DNA of 64,000 nucleotides from positions 1 to 64,000 of the forward strand of contig JBFLXJ010000002.1 of the NCBI GenBank assembly GCA_040757085.1. The letters are read 5' to 3'. The position numbers were made by a program, and so were the translations under genes. The notes beneath the pieces are model-generated. The model was given only the letters and a program-made list of their open reading frames with translations. It was not told where the DNA came from and made no database searches. Shown in pieces: positions 28,700-37,949 of this stretch; position 1 is the first letter of the stretch, and each line of letters begins with the position of its first letter. This DNA is from Bacillota bacterium (GTDB lineage Bacteria > Bacillota > Sulfobacillia > JACIYH01).

Positions 28700-29453
28700 C
28701 GTGGGTTCCCTCACCACCAAGGCTGTCATCCTGGACGGAGACCGGGTGGCCGCCTGGTCCCTCCGCCCCACCGGTGCTTTCAGCCAGCAGAGCGCCCGGG
28801 CAGCCCTGGAGGAGGCCCTGACCTCCTGCGGTGGGACATTCTCCGACCTGGCCGCCATCGTGGCCACCGGTTACGGCCGCATCAGCGTCCCCTTCCCCGC
28901 CCGCCGGGTTACGGAGATCACCTGCCACGCCCGCGGAGCCTGGGCGGAGTTCCCCGGCACCCGCACGGTAATAGACGTGGGCGGACAGGATAGCAAGGTG
29001 ATCCGGGTGGACGGCCAAGGGCGGGTAACCGACTTCGCCATGAACGACAAGTGCGCCGCCGGCACCGGCCGCTTCCTGGAGGTGATGGCGCGCGCTCTGG
29101 AAATCGACCTGGAGGAAATGGCACGCCTGTCGCTGGCAGCCCGCAACCGGGCCACGGTGTCGTCGACGTGCACCGTTTTCGCCGAGTCCGAAGTGATATC
29201 GCTGATCGCCCAGGGCCGCCCCCGGGACGAGATCGTGCGGGGACTGCACGAGGCCATATGCGATCGCCTGCAGGGGCTGGTGGCCCGCGTGGGGGCAGAA
29301 CCGGAGATAACCATGACGGGCGGCGTAGCGCTCAACCGGGGCCTGCTGGCCGTCCTGCAGGAACGCCTGGGGCACCGGATCAACGTGCCCCGCCATCCCC
29401 AGCTGCAGGGGGCATACGGAGCCGCCCTCATCGCCGCCGAGCAGGCCCCCTGA
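28677..29453 (+). CDS. ATP-dependent activator of 2-hydroxyacyl-CoA dehydratase (HgdC/BadF-type ASKHA ATPase)
   Basis: 258 residues from TTG 28677 (GGAAAGGAGAG upstream). ASKHA fold: AGIDVGSLTTKAV phosphate-1 loop, DVGGQDSKVI phosphate-2, TGGVALNRGL adenosine motif. The two cysteines that hold the bridging [4Fe-4S] cluster between protomers are in DKCAAGTGRF and SSTCTVFAESE. The dimer shoots low-potential electrons into the dehydratase, driven by ATP. Single copy, directly after the two dehydratase-like subunits. Confidence 0.95.
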   Translation: MPLVAGIDVGSLTTKAVILDGDRVAAWSLRPTGAFSQQSARAALEEALTSCGGTFSDLAAIVATGYGRISVPFPARRVTEITCHARGAWAEFPGTRTVIDVGGQDSKVIRVDGQGRVTDFAMNDKCAAGTGRFLEVMARALEIDLEEMARLSLAARNRATVSSTCTVFAESEVISLIAQGRPRDEIVRGLHEAICDRLQGLVARVGAEPEITMTGGVALNRGLLAVLQERLGHRINVPRHPQLQGAYGAALIAAEQAP

Positions 29454-29535
29454 CCTGCCAGCATGGACCTCCCGTGGGGAGGGCATATTCCTTCCCGAGG
29501 TTAAATTTAGCTCTCCATTGCGGGAGGAAGCAGCC

Positions 29536-30609
29536 TTGGGCTTGCGCCTGCTGGCGCCGATCCTGGCAGCAATCTTGCTGATCGGCGGCTGGGCAACGGA
29601 TCTCGCCGCTCCCGACGCAGCCCCCCGTCCTGCTGGGGCGGATGCGGGTACCCCACTCCCTGGCCCCGATGCAGAGCCCCATAAAGTTGCGACCCGGCCC
29701 GCTTTCCCCCCGCCTGTCACCCGGGTACCTGTACCTACCCCGGGCACCGACCCCAACCGGTCAGGATGCACCTGCCTGGCTCAGGATCGTGCCTTGCGGC
29801 GCCAGGAGCCGGAACTCGCCGGTCCCGACGTCAACGAAGTTCAGGAAATCCTGCGGGAGCTGGGTTACCTGGCCGAACTCACGGGTAGATACGACTCCGC
29901 CACCGAGGAAGCGGTGAAGAGGTTCCAGCACGACCGCGGCCTGGAGGTAGACGGCATCGTGGGCCCCACCACCTGGCTGGCGCTGCTCACCTCTGTGCCG
30001 GGCAGAATGCTCATCCCCGAACTGCTAGAGATACCGCCCCTCGACGAACTGCCGGCGGAATTCATCGTAGTGGACACGGGACTGCGCACCCTGACCCTGT
30101 ACCGGAAAGGCCACCTTTTCCGGCGCTACGGGGTCGCCATCGGAAAGGCCGATTCCCCCACCCCCCTGGGCCAGTGGAAGGTGGTGCACAAGGCGAGGCA
30201 CTGGGGAGGGGCATTTGGTAGCCGCTGGTTGGGCCTGGACATCCCGTGGGGGACCTACGGCATCCATGGTACCAACCGGCCCGACCTGATTGGCGCCGAG
30301 GTATCGGAGGGCTGCATAAGGATGCAGAACTGGGCGGTGGAAGAACTCTACGAACTGGTGCCCGAAGGCACCCCGGTGTACATAGTCGGACCCGTGCCCG
30401 TGCGCGATGCCATATACCGGGGCGAGGCCGGCACCGACGTGATGGAAGTGCAGAGGTCCCTGGCCGCCCTGGGGCTATACGGCGGCAACATCGACGGCTG
30501 GTTCGGCCCCGCCACTGCCGACGCGCTGCGCGTGTTCCAGGAGCGCCTGGGCATAGACGAAGGGGGACGGGTGGGACCCCGCACCCTGGAGGCCCTGGGC
30601 CTCCGCTAG
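29536..30609 (+). CDS. L,D-transpeptidase (YkuD) with two peptidoglycan-binding domains
   Basis: 357 residues from TTG 29536 (GGGAGGAAG upstream); a signal/anchor helix at 3-20 and a Pro-rich linker. The first peptidoglycan-binding domain spans about 95-155 (VNEVQEILRELGYL...VDGIVGPTT). The YkuD catalytic domain spans about 170-290, with HGTNRPDLIGAEVSEGCIRM carrying the catalytic His and Cys. A second peptidoglycan-binding domain spans about 295-357. Acts in the envelope to cross-link or modify peptidoglycan. Follows the activator gene by 82 bp and ends before a terminator. Confidence 0.93.
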   Translation: MGLRLLAPILAAILLIGGWATDLAAPDAAPRPAGADAGTPLPGPDAEPHKVATRPAFPPPVTRVPVPTPGTDPNRSGCTCLAQDRALRRQEPELAGPDVNEVQEILRELGYLAELTGRYDSATEEAVKRFQHDRGLEVDGIVGPTTWLALLTSVPGRMLIPELLEIPPLDELPAEFIVVDTGLRTLTLYRKGHLFRRYGVAIGKADSPTPLGQWKVVHKARHWGGAFGSRWLGLDIPWGTYGIHGTNRPDLIGAEVSEGCIRMQNWAVEELYELVPEGTPVYIVGPVPVRDAIYRGEAGTDVMEVQRSLAALGLYGGNIDGWFGPATADALRVFQERLGIDEGGRVGPRTLEALGLR

Positions 30610-30630
30610 CGGTTTCCGCCTGCAGCCAAT

Positions 30631-30655
30631 CGGGCCCCCAAACCGGCCCGTTTTT
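30631..30655 (+). terminator. Rho-independent terminator after the L,D-transpeptidase gene
   Basis: Stem CGGGCC/GGCCCG (6 bp) with an 8-nt loop, followed at once by TTTTT on the plus strand; it lies 22 bp after the stop codon. It ends the operon that begins at 23791. Confidence 0.85.
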
Positions 30656-30723
30656 GCCCCCAGACTCTTTTTCAGACCTACAGGCTGGCGCAGGAGCAGG
30701 AGCGTCCAGGGCGAACTTATCCG

Positions 30724-31677
30724 GTGATGATGAAGAAGCGGAGCACCCGCGCCACCGGATACACCATGGCCGCCCTGGCTGCCTCCCTCTGGGGAAGCCT
30801 GGGGATACTGGGCACCATCCTGGGCGGTTACGGGTTGTCGCCCCTGCAGGTGGCGACCCTGCGGGCGGGAATGGCGTTCCTCCTGCTCGGCCTCGCTCTC
30901 GCCCTGGGAGGGCGCCAGAACTTCAGGGTCGGGGCGATCGACCTCGCGTTTTATGCACTGTACGGCCTGGTGAGCGTGGCTGCTTTCTACGTAGTGTATA
31001 TGATGGCCATCATGCGCACCGGGGTGGGGACGGCGGCCATGCTGCTCTACACGGCACCGGCCTACGTGGTCATCCTGGCCGCCCTGCTCTGGGGCGAACC
31101 CCTGACCCGGACGAAATGGCTGTCTCTCGTCCTGGCCGTGGCCGGATGCGCCCTGGTGGTGGGAACGCCGGCTCCGGGACGGGAGGCACCCCTCACCTTC
31201 GAGCCCGTGGGGGTGATGGCCGGTCTGGCCTCCGGGCTCACGTACGCGCTCTTCACGGTGTTCGGCCATTATTCGCTGGCGCGCCACTCGGCCTGGACCA
31301 CGCTGTTCTACGCCCTGGGGTGGGGCTCATTGTTCCTGGCCCTGTCATGCTGGTACGCAGCTCCCTACCCCCGCCTGCCCCTGCGGGCCTGGGCGTGGGT
31401 GCTGGCCCTCGCCATCGGTCCCACTCTCCTGGCCTACTACCTCTACCTGCAAGCCCTCCTGCGCGTGGAGGCGGGCCGGGCCAGCATCGTGTGCACGGTG
31501 GAGCCGCTGGTGGCATGCCTGCTCGCATTTCTCATCCTGGGGGAAACCATGACCCTGCTTCAGGGGGCAGGCGGTTTACTCCTGCTCACAGGCGTGGCCC
31601 TGATCCAGCGGGAAAGGACGGAGGACAACGCACTTGCCGGGGACGAATCAGGAATTCCTGGCCGCCAACCGGGTTGA
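30724..31677 (+). CDS. EamA/DMT-superfamily transporter
   Basis: 317 residues with ten predicted membrane helices in two EamA repeats (about 12-140 and 160-300; repeat ends such as TAPAYVVILAALLWGEPLTRTKW and VEPLVACLLAFLILGETMT are typical). Exporter of small metabolites or amino acids; substrate unknown. Starts at GTG 30724 or one of the ATGs just after it; the ribosome site is weak. The 3' end overlaps the GNAT gene by 44 bp. Confidence 0.88.
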   Translation: MMMKKRSTRATGYTMAALAASLWGSLGILGTILGGYGLSPLQVATLRAGMAFLLLGLALALGGRQNFRVGAIDLAFYALYGLVSVAAFYVVYMMAIMRTGVGTAAMLLYTAPAYVVILAALLWGEPLTRTKWLSLVLAVAGCALVVGTPAPGREAPLTFEPVGVMAGLASGLTYALFTVFGHYSLARHSAWTTLFYALGWGSLFLALSCWYAAPYPRLPLRAWAWVLALAIGPTLLAYYLYLQALLRVEAGRASIVCTVEPLVACLLAFLILGETMTLLQGAGGLLLLTGVALIQRERTEDNALAGDESGIPGRQPG

Positions 31678-32368
31678 CCAGGCACTGTTACGCTACTACG
31701 CCCTGTTTCACCCCCGGGAACTCACCCGGGTATGCCGCCTGAACGGGCGCACGGGAAGGGGCCTGGTGGTGGTGGCCAACGCCGGATTCAACGATGTCAG
31801 GCTGGTCACCCTGGCCAGTTCGGACGCCGCCGCCGCCCGCTGCCTGCTGTACGGCTGTCTGGAGCCGGCGAACCGCTACTTTTTTGTTGCCGAACTGCGG
31901 TATGCGCGCTGGCTGCAGCGTTTCCTGCAGCACCGGAGCGAAGAGACCATTAATGTGGTGGCCATCACCGACCGCTCCAGCTTCCGCCCCTTCCCGGGAC
32001 CCGAGCCGGGCCCCCAGCGTTACCGGGCGAGCCGGGCGGGAGGACTTCTCCCCTATTTCGGCTATCGCTACACCAGGGGAGGCGAACCTGTCTCCCAGGC
32101 CTTCGTGATCTGGCAGTCGGACCGGTTTGCCGAGATCGGCGTCTTCACCAGGGACGATGTCCGGGGCCGCGGTTACGCACGCGCGGTGGTCTCTGCCCTC
32201 ACCGGAGAACTCCTGGACCGCGGCATCACACCGCTGTATGTTTACGACCCTGCCAACGTGGCCTCGCACCGGGTCTGCGTCGCCCTGGGATATTACCCCG
32301 CGGGCAGGGAGTTCTCGTGCTACGCCAGCCTGCCACCCCTCACACCTTGCCGCCGTGCGCTCTTATGA
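31634..32368 (+). CDS. GNAT-family N-acetyltransferase
   Basis: 244 residues from TTG 31634 (GGAGGACAA upstream). The C-terminal half carries the GNAT core: EIGVFTRDDVRGRGYARAV (acetyl-CoA P-loop RxxGxG at about residues 179-184) and the PLYVYDPANVASHRVCVALGY end motif. The N-terminal half is divergent and may set substrate choice. Coupled to the transporter gene by overlap; convergent with the small minus-strand gene (29-bp overlap). Confidence 0.85.
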   Translation: MPGTNQEFLAANRVDQALLRYYALFHPRELTRVCRLNGRTGRGLVVVANAGFNDVRLVTLASSDAAAARCLLYGCLEPANRYFFVAELRYARWLQRFLQHRSEETINVVAITDRSSFRPFPGPEPGPQRYRASRAGGLLPYFGYRYTRGGEPVSQAFVIWQSDRFAEIGVFTRDDVRGRGYARAVVSALTGELLDRGITPLYVYDPANVASHRVCVALGYYPAGREFSCYASLPPLTPCRRALL

Positions 32369-32684
32369 TGCGGACGGCAGCCTGGACCCGGTCTTCGGGC
32401 ACCTCCGGTATCACCAGCACGAAGGCCGCTCCCCCCGCCAGCTCCGCACCCGCCATCCCGCTGTAACCGGGATCGGCCGCCGCCAGGGCCCGGTCGATGC
32501 GGTCCTCCAGGCCGGTATGGCTGAGGGGAAACGGCCTCTGGATATTCCTGAGTCCTTCCGCTACCGGGGCCGGGTAGCGGCTTATACGCTCCACCTCCAT
32601 GTCGCCCAGCCCCAGGTGCTGCAGCTCTTCGGCCGCTCGGGTAGCTGCCTCATCGGAGGCAAAGTAAGCCAGGATAGATCGCAA
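32340..32684 (-). CDS. Small YflT-like (general-stress-type) protein
   Basis: 114 residues from TTG 32684 (GGGGGTGA upstream). The opening SILAYFASDEAATRAAEEL and a later VLVIPEVPEDRVQAAVRIIRAHGG look like the beta-alpha-beta YflT/GsiB-type fold found in many Bacillota as an uncharacterised small protein. Fifteen bp downstream of sucD and the last gene of the dicarboxylate operon. Its 3' end overlaps the GNAT gene tail to tail. The assignment to the YflT family is tentative. Confidence 0.55.
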   Translation of the reverse strand: MRSILAYFASDEAATRAAEELQHLGLGDMEVERISRYPAPVAEGLRNIQRPFPLSHTGLEDRIDRALAAADPGYSGMAGAELAGGAAFVLVIPEVPEDRVQAAVRIIRAHGGKV

Positions 32685-32699
32685 AGGGTCACCCCCGGC

Positions 32700-33572
32700 T
32701 TATGTTGCCCCCAGTGCCTCCATGACCAGTCGCGGTACTTCCCAGGGGAGGGAGGCCACCCGTGCGCCCCCCGCCTGCAGGGCCGCCACCTTGCCCTCGA
32801 ATGTGCCCCTGCCCCGTTCGATGATGGCACCGGCATGGCCCATGCGCTTGCCGGGGGGAGCAGACTTGCCCGCCAGGTAGGCCACCACCGGCTTCTGCAT
32901 GGTCTTGATGTACTCCGCCGCCTCTTCCTCGGCGGTCCCCCCGATCTCCCCCACCAGGACCACCGCCCTGGTATCAGGATCCTGGGAGAACTGCTTGAGC
33001 AGGTCCACGAAGCAAAGCCCCACCACCCGGTCCCCGCCCATCCCCACCACCGTGGACTGGCCGAGGCCGGTGGCGGTGAGGGCAGCCGCCACCTCGTACG
33101 ACAGGGTGCCGCTACGCGCAGCTATCCCCACCGGCCCGGGGGTGTAGATGTTGCCCGGCATGATCCCCAGCTTGGTCTTGCCGGGAGAGATGACGCCGAA
33201 GGTGTTGGGCCCCACCACGGTGACCCCGCGGGCGGCAGCCAGGGCCATGATCTCCATGGCGTCGTGTACGGGAATGTGTTCGGTGATGATCACCAGCAGC
33301 TTGATCCCGGCGTCCACGGCCTCGAAGGCGGCATCTTTGGCAAAGGGGGCCGGCACGAAGATAACGGAGGCGGTGGGGCCGTGGCGGGCCACCGCCTCCT
33401 CCACCGTGTCGTAAACCGGCACCCCGTGCACTTCCTGTCCACCTTTGCCGGGGGAGGTTCCCGCCACCACGCGGGTACCGTAGTCCAGCATCTGCCGGGT
33501 ATGGAACGCCCCCTGGTTCCCCGTGATGCCCTGCACCAGCACCCTGGTCTTTTCGTCCACCAAGATAGCCAT
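32700..33572 (-). CDS. sucD: Succinyl-CoA ligase, alpha subunit
   Basis: 290 residues. CoA-binding Rossmann domain (GITGNQGAFHTRQM at about 16-29; GTSPGKGG) and the ligase domain with GHAGAII carrying the phospho-histidine. It works with SucC, which is encoded 3.2 kb upstream in the same operon on the far side of the sdh genes. Interconverts succinyl-CoA and succinate with ATP/GTP. ATG 33572 is preceded by GGAGGTCG. Confidence 0.95.
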   Translation of the reverse strand: MAILVDEKTRVLVQGITGNQGAFHTRQMLDYGTRVVAGTSPGKGGQEVHGVPVYDTVEEAVARHGPTASVIFVPAPFAKDAAFEAVDAGIKLLVIITEHIPVHDAMEIMALAAARGVTVVGPNTFGVISPGKTKLGIMPGNIYTPGPVGIAARSGTLSYEVAAALTATGLGQSTVVGMGGDRVVGLCFVDLLKQFSQDPDTRAVVLVGEIGGTAEEEAAEYIKTMQKPVVAYLAGKSAPPGKRMGHAGAIIERGRGTFEGKVAALQAGGARVASLPWEVPRLVMEALGAT

Positions 33573-33585
33573 CTTGCGACCTCCG

Positions 33586-34290
33586 TCAGGGCTTCAGGCC
33601 CACGGCCGCGCGGGCCAGCTTGCGCTTGAGCGCCTGGATCGACCACGTGATGTTGATGTCCTTGGGGCAAGCCTCCGCGCAGTTGAACACGGTGTGACAC
33701 CGCCACACCCCGTCTTCCCCTGCCACCAGCTTGAGGCGCTCGCGCCCACCCTTGTCCCGGGTGTCCGCCGCAAACCGGTAGGCCTTTAGCAGCGCCGCGG
33801 GACCCAGGTAACCCGGGTTCGTCCACACCATGGGACACGAGGAATAGCAGCACGCGCACAGGATGCAGTTCAGCATCTCATCTATGGCCTGCCGGTCCCG
33901 GTGACTCTGGTATAACTCCCGGTCACCCAGGCCCTCCGCGATCAGGTACGGACGGATGGCCCGGTACTTCTCCCAGAACCCGCTCATGTCCACCACCAGG
34001 TCCTTGATGATGGGCAGATGGGGCAGGGGATGCACCACCACTTCATCAGCTCGCAGGTCCTTCACCTGCGTCTTGCATGCCAGCCGGTGCTTGCCGTTCA
34101 CGAACATGGCGCACGCCCCGCAAATTGCCTCCCGGCAGGCATACCGGAAGGAAAGCGAACCATCGGCGTTGTCCACGATCCACAGGAGCGCCTCAAGCAG
34201 AGTCGTCCCTTCCCCAACCGGCACCTCGTAGGTGGAGTAGCGGGGCTCCTTGTCTACCTCGGGATCAAAGCGAAATACCGTGAACTTCAA
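33586..34290 (-). CDS. sdhB: Succinate dehydrogenase/fumarate reductase iron-sulfur subunit
   Basis: 234 residues if started at TTG 34290, which puts GAGGGGGTG at a good distance and gives the usual KFTVFRFDP opening; GTG 34299 is possible. [2Fe-2S] ligands in YACREAICGACAM (about 50-62); [4Fe-4S] and [3Fe-4S] ligands in CILCACCYSSCP and CHTVFNCAEACPK. Transfers electrons between SdhA and the quinone site. 13 bp upstream of sucD. Confidence 0.94.
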   Translation of the reverse strand: MKFTVFRFDPEVDKEPRYSTYEVPVGEGTTLLEALLWIVDNADGSLSFRYACREAICGACAMFVNGKHRLACKTQVKDLRADEVVVHPLPHLPIIKDLVVDMSGFWEKYRAIRPYLIAEGLGDRELYQSHRDRQAIDEMLNCILCACCYSSCPMVWTNPGYLGPAALLKAYRFAADTRDKGGRERLKLVAGEDGVWRCHTVFNCAEACPKDINITWSIQALKRKLARAAVGLKP

Positions 34291-34303
34291 CCACTCCACC
34301 CCC

Positions 34304-35998
34304 TCAGTACTTGCGCGCCTCTGGCTGCCACTTCGTGATCACCACCGGCTTGTACTCCAGCCGGGGGCCATCCGGAGTCCAGCGCGCCACCGTGTGCTTG
34401 AGCCAGTTGGCATCATCACGCTGGGGATAGTCCCGCCGGAAATGAGAGCCCCGGCTCTCGGGGCGGGTCAGCGCACCCAGCGCAATCACTTCCGCCAGCT
34501 CCAGCATGGCGGGAAGCTCAAGCGCCGAGATCAGCTCCAGATTGTAACGACGGCCGCGGGCATCCACCCGGGCTCGCTTCACCCGCTCCTTCAGCTCCCG
34601 GATCTTCTCCACCGCCTCCCGCATGGGACCCTCCTCGCGGAATATCCCCACCTTCTCGAACATCACCTGCTTCATCTCTTCCCGGATCACGGCCGTCCTT
34701 TCACCATCTTGCCGGGAAATAAGCTCCCCGATGCGCGCCTCCACCTCGCCCACGGCAGTATCAAGTGCACTGCCATCGGGCCCCGTCTTTTCCAGCCCCC
34801 GCACGTATCGCACCGCCGCCGCTCCCGCCAACTGCCCGAACACCACCGTCTCAAGCAGCGAGTTGCCACCCAGACGGTTGGCCCCGTGCACGCTCACACA
34901 GGCGCACTCGCCCGCAGCAAACAGGCCGGGAAGCTCGGAGGCACCGTCTTTGTCCACGTCCAGACCGCCCATGGTGTAATGCTGCGCGGGCTGAATGGGA
35001 ATGGGCTTTTCGATGGGGTCCACGCCCGCAAAGTACATGGCTATCTCCCGGATGGCAGGAAGCCGCTCCTTGATCTTCTCCGCCCCCAGATGCCTGAGGT
35101 CAAGGTGCACGTAGGCGTTCTCAAACCCACGCCCCTCGTCGATCTCGGTCTGGATGGACCGCGCCACGATGTCCCGCGGCCCCAACTCCATGGCCTTGGG
35201 CGCATATCGCGCCATGAAACGCTCCCCGTCCCGGTTGAGAAGATAGCCACCTTCACCACGGGCAGCCTCGGAAATGAGCACGTTGTTGGGATAAAGGGAA
35301 GTGGGGTGAAACTGCACGAACTCCATGTCCTTCAGGGGCACACCCCGCATATAGCAGAACGCCGCCGCGCTCCCCGTGTTGATGTGGGAGTTGGTGGATC
35401 GCGCGTAAATCCTGCCCGCACCGCCCGTGGCCATGACCACCGCTTCCGCACCGAACGCCTCCACTCGACCGCTTACCATGTCCATGGCCACCACCCCCCG
35501 GCAGCGACCACCGGACACGATCAGGTCCAGCATCAGCCACTCCTCGTATACCCTGATCCCCCGTTTCACCACCTGCTCGTACAGGGTGTGGAGCATGGCA
35601 TGACCGGTGCGATCGGCCGCATAGCAGGTGCGCGGGAAACCAGCCCCACCGAAGGGACGCTGGGCAATCTTCCCCTCCGGGGTGCGGGAAAAAGGACAAC
35701 CCCAGTTCTCAATCTCATAGATCCGCTCCGGAGCCAGACGGGTCATCAACTCAGCCGCGTCCTGGTCCGCCAGGTAGTCGGCTCCTTTGACCGTGTCAAA
35801 AGCATGCCGCTCCGGACTGTCTTCCTTACCCTCGGGAACATTGGCCAGGGGAGCATTCACCCCACCCTGCGCCGCCACCGAGTGCGACCGCACGGGATGC
35901 ACCCGTGTCAGCACCGCTACATCCTCGCCCGCCGCCTCAATGGCAGCCCGTAAGCCAGCCAATCCCGCCCCCACCACCAGGATGCGATGATATGGCAT
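34304..35998 (-). CDS. sdhA: Succinate dehydrogenase/fumarate reductase flavoprotein subunit
   Basis: 564 residues. FAD site VVGAGLAGLRAAIEA (about 8-22), the flavin-linked histidine region SHSVAAQGGVN, active-site FHPTSLYP, and the C-terminal CVSVHGANRLGGNSLLE. Length and order match SdhA/FrdA. The direction (succinate oxidation or fumarate reduction) cannot be read from sequence. Five bp downstream of sdhD. Confidence 0.96.
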   Translation of the reverse strand: MPYHRILVVGAGLAGLRAAIEAAGEDVAVLTRVHPVRSHSVAAQGGVNAPLANVPEGKEDSPERHAFDTVKGADYLADQDAAELMTRLAPERIYEIENWGCPFSRTPEGKIAQRPFGGAGFPRTCYAADRTGHAMLHTLYEQVVKRGIRVYEEWLMLDLIVSGGRCRGVVAMDMVSGRVEAFGAEAVVMATGGAGRIYARSTNSHINTGSAAAFCYMRGVPLKDMEFVQFHPTSLYPNNVLISEAARGEGGYLLNRDGERFMARYAPKAMELGPRDIVARSIQTEIDEGRGFENAYVHLDLRHLGAEKIKERLPAIREIAMYFAGVDPIEKPIPIQPAQHYTMGGLDVDKDGASELPGLFAAGECACVSVHGANRLGGNSLLETVVFGQLAGAAAVRYVRGLEKTGPDGSALDTAVGEVEARIGELISRQDGERTAVIREEMKQVMFEKVGIFREEGPMREAVEKIRELKERVKRARVDARGRRYNLELISALELPAMLELAEVIALGALTRPESRGSHFRRDYPQRDDANWLKHTVARWTPDGPRLEYKPVVITKWQPEARKY

Positions 35999-36003
35999 GT
36001 CCC

Positions 36004-36339
36004 TTACCCCCTGAGAAAAGCCAGGATCGGTGGTACGCCGTATACGATGGCACCTATACCCACCACCACCAGCACCACGGTCAGGACGACCGCCGCGCCC
36101 CGCGACACCCTGAAGTCCAGCACCACCGTGCGCAGGCCATTCAAACCGTGGAACACGGCAAACACCAAAAGCAGCACGTCAGAGACCAGATACAGCACCC
36201 ACTTCAGCTTCAGGTGCACACCGGCGAAGGTGATCTCCGCCCCCGGGGAAACATGATGCTGTACAAGCCAGTGCAACCCCAGCGCAAACACCAGGATGGC
36301 CCCGCTCGCCCGCTGCAGTATCCACGCCCAGGTGCGCAA
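36004..36339 (-). CDS. sdhD: Succinate dehydrogenase membrane subunit D
   Basis: About 111 residues with three membrane helices. Histidines in LHWLVQHH and VFHGLNGLR are candidate haem b ligands. The TTG at 36339 has GGGGGAGGTG 6 nt upstream; GTG 36348 would leave no spacing. Anchors SdhAB and carries the quinone/haem site with SdhC. Confidence 0.85.
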   Translation of the reverse strand: MRTWAWILQRASGAILVFALGLHWLVQHHVSPGAEITFAGVHLKLKWVLYLVSDVLLLVFAVFHGLNGLRTVVLDFRVSRGAAVVLTVVLVVVGIGAIVYGVPPILAFLRG

Positions 36340-36354
36340 CTTCCCCACCTCCCC

Positions 36355-36768
36355 CTAAGCCGCCGGCGACGCCGGACCGGCAAAAAGGGGCATCAGCATC
36401 TGCACCGCCCCAATCACAAACAACACCACCACCACCGCCATGGTGGCATACCACAAGGCCCGGTGCGCCCGGATGCCATACCCCATGTCAAACAGGATGA
36501 TGCGGATGCCGTTTATGCCGTGATACAGCACGCAGGCCAGAAGGCCCACTTCCATCACCCGCCAGAACGGCGTCCCCAGCGTCCTCATGATGGCGTCAAA
36601 CGCCTCCGGACCCTGCGCCGCCCGCCCGATCACCCAGATGTGCAGGAGCAGGTAAAACACGATTAACAGACCCGTCACCCGGTGCAGCATCCATCCCCAC
36701 ATCCCCGGACGCAGGTACGCCGGCACCAGGTCGGGATTACGCATAAAGACGCCCCGCGGTTTGTACAT
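36355..36768 (-). CDS. sdhC: Succinate dehydrogenase membrane subunit C (cytochrome b)
   Basis: 137 residues from ATG 36768, with a perfect GGAGGTGA site and a TGATG overlap with the sucC stop. Three helices; MLHRVTGLLIVFYLLLHIW is the SdhC signature (HRxTG and the haem-ligand histidine), and a second histidine lies in YHGINGIR. First membrane subunit of the sdhCDAB set. Confidence 0.9.
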   Translation of the reverse strand: MYKPRGVFMRNPDLVPAYLRPGMWGWMLHRVTGLLIVFYLLLHIWVIGRAAQGPEAFDAIMRTLGTPFWRVMEVGLLACVLYHGINGIRIILFDMGYGIRAHRALWYATMAVVVVLFVIGAVQMLMPLFAGPASPAA

Positions 36769-37898
36769 CAACTGTCACCTCCCCTGGCTATGGCCACTGC
36801 CTTGGCCGCAGCTTCTTCCATCTGCCGGAACGCGGCGACACCGTGCTCTCGCAAGAGGGCCGTCCCCTGTTCCTCGTTGGTGCCCACCAGCCTGACCACC
36901 AGGGGAACGGGCAGGCCCTGCTCGGTCTTCACCTTCACGATGGCGCGCGCCACGTCGTCACAACGGGTGATCCCCCCGAAGATGTTGATGAGTATGACCC
37001 GGGGGCGCGTTTCCAGAAGGACCCCGATGGCCCGGGCCATGGGCTCCGCGGCCGCTCCCCCGCCTGCGTCCAGGAAGTTGGCCGGCCGGCCTCCGTAGCG
37101 CGCCAGCACGTCCAGCGTGGCCATGGTGATCCCGGCCCCGTTGGCCATCACGGCGATGTCCCCGTCCAGTTGCACAAAGGAGAGCCCCAACTCCTTGACC
37201 CGGCGCTCCAGGTCGGTACCCTCTTCCACACGGGGCAGTTCGGGATGACGGTAGAGGGCCTCGTCGTCAACGTTCAGACGCGCGTCTGCCGCCACCAGCC
37301 GCCGGTCCCCGCCGGACACTGCCGCCACGGCCAGCGGGTTGATCTCCACCAGTTCGGCGTCATAGCGACGGAACACACCCCAGAGGCGGATGGCAATGTC
37401 CTCGAACTGGCGGGCCAGCGACCCCTCCAGGCCCAGGCGACGGGCCAGCAGCCTCCCCACATAAGGCTGCATCCCCCAGGTGATGTCCAGGGGCTTCTTC
37501 ACGATGGCCCGCTCGGGAACTTCCTCGATGGCCATTCCCCCCTGGGCGGAAGCGATGAGCAGGGGTCGCCGGGCGCTACCCTCCACCGCTATGCCCAGGT
37601 ATAGTTCCTTCTCGATGGCCAGCTTTTCTTCCACCAGGAGCCTGTCCACCCGGTAGCCGCGCAGTTCCGTGCCCAGCAGGCGGGCCGCCACCTCCCGCGC
37701 CTCTTCGGGGGTGCTGGCGAAGGCGATGCCACCCGCCTTGCCCCGCGCGCCTGCCAGGATCTGCGATTTTAGCGCCACCGGCCCGATCTCGGCCGCCACC
37801 CCGGCGGCCTGATCTGCCGTCTCACAGATCCGCCCCGCCGGCACCGGGATGCCCGCCTGGCGGAATACGTCCTTGGCTAGGTATTCGTAAAGTTTCAT
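36768..37898 (-). CDS. sucC: Succinyl-CoA ligase, beta subunit
   Basis: 376 residues. ATP-grasp N-terminal domain (KLYEYLAKDVFRQAGIPVP opening, VALKSQILAGARGKAGGI) and C-terminal CoA-ligase domain with NIFGGITRCDDVARAI. Starts at ATG 37898 with TGGAGGG upstream. Separated from sucD by sdhCDAB, an unusual split, yet on the same strand with tiny gaps. Confidence 0.95.
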   Translation of the reverse strand: MKLYEYLAKDVFRQAGIPVPAGRICETADQAAGVAAEIGPVALKSQILAGARGKAGGIAFASTPEEAREVAARLLGTELRGYRVDRLLVEEKLAIEKELYLGIAVEGSARRPLLIASAQGGMAIEEVPERAIVKKPLDITWGMQPYVGRLLARRLGLEGSLARQFEDIAIRLWGVFRRYDAELVEINPLAVAAVSGGDRRLVAADARLNVDDEALYRHPELPRVEEGTDLERRVKELGLSFVQLDGDIAVMANGAGITMATLDVLARYGGRPANFLDAGGGAAAEPMARAIGVLLETRPRVILINIFGGITRCDDVARAIVKVKTEQGLPVPLVVRLVGTNEEQGTALLREHGVAAFRQMEEAAAKAVAIARGGDS

Positions 37899-37949
37899 CT
37901 TGACCCTCCAAGGGGGGCCGCCCGGTGAGCACCGGGCGGCCCGAGACGT

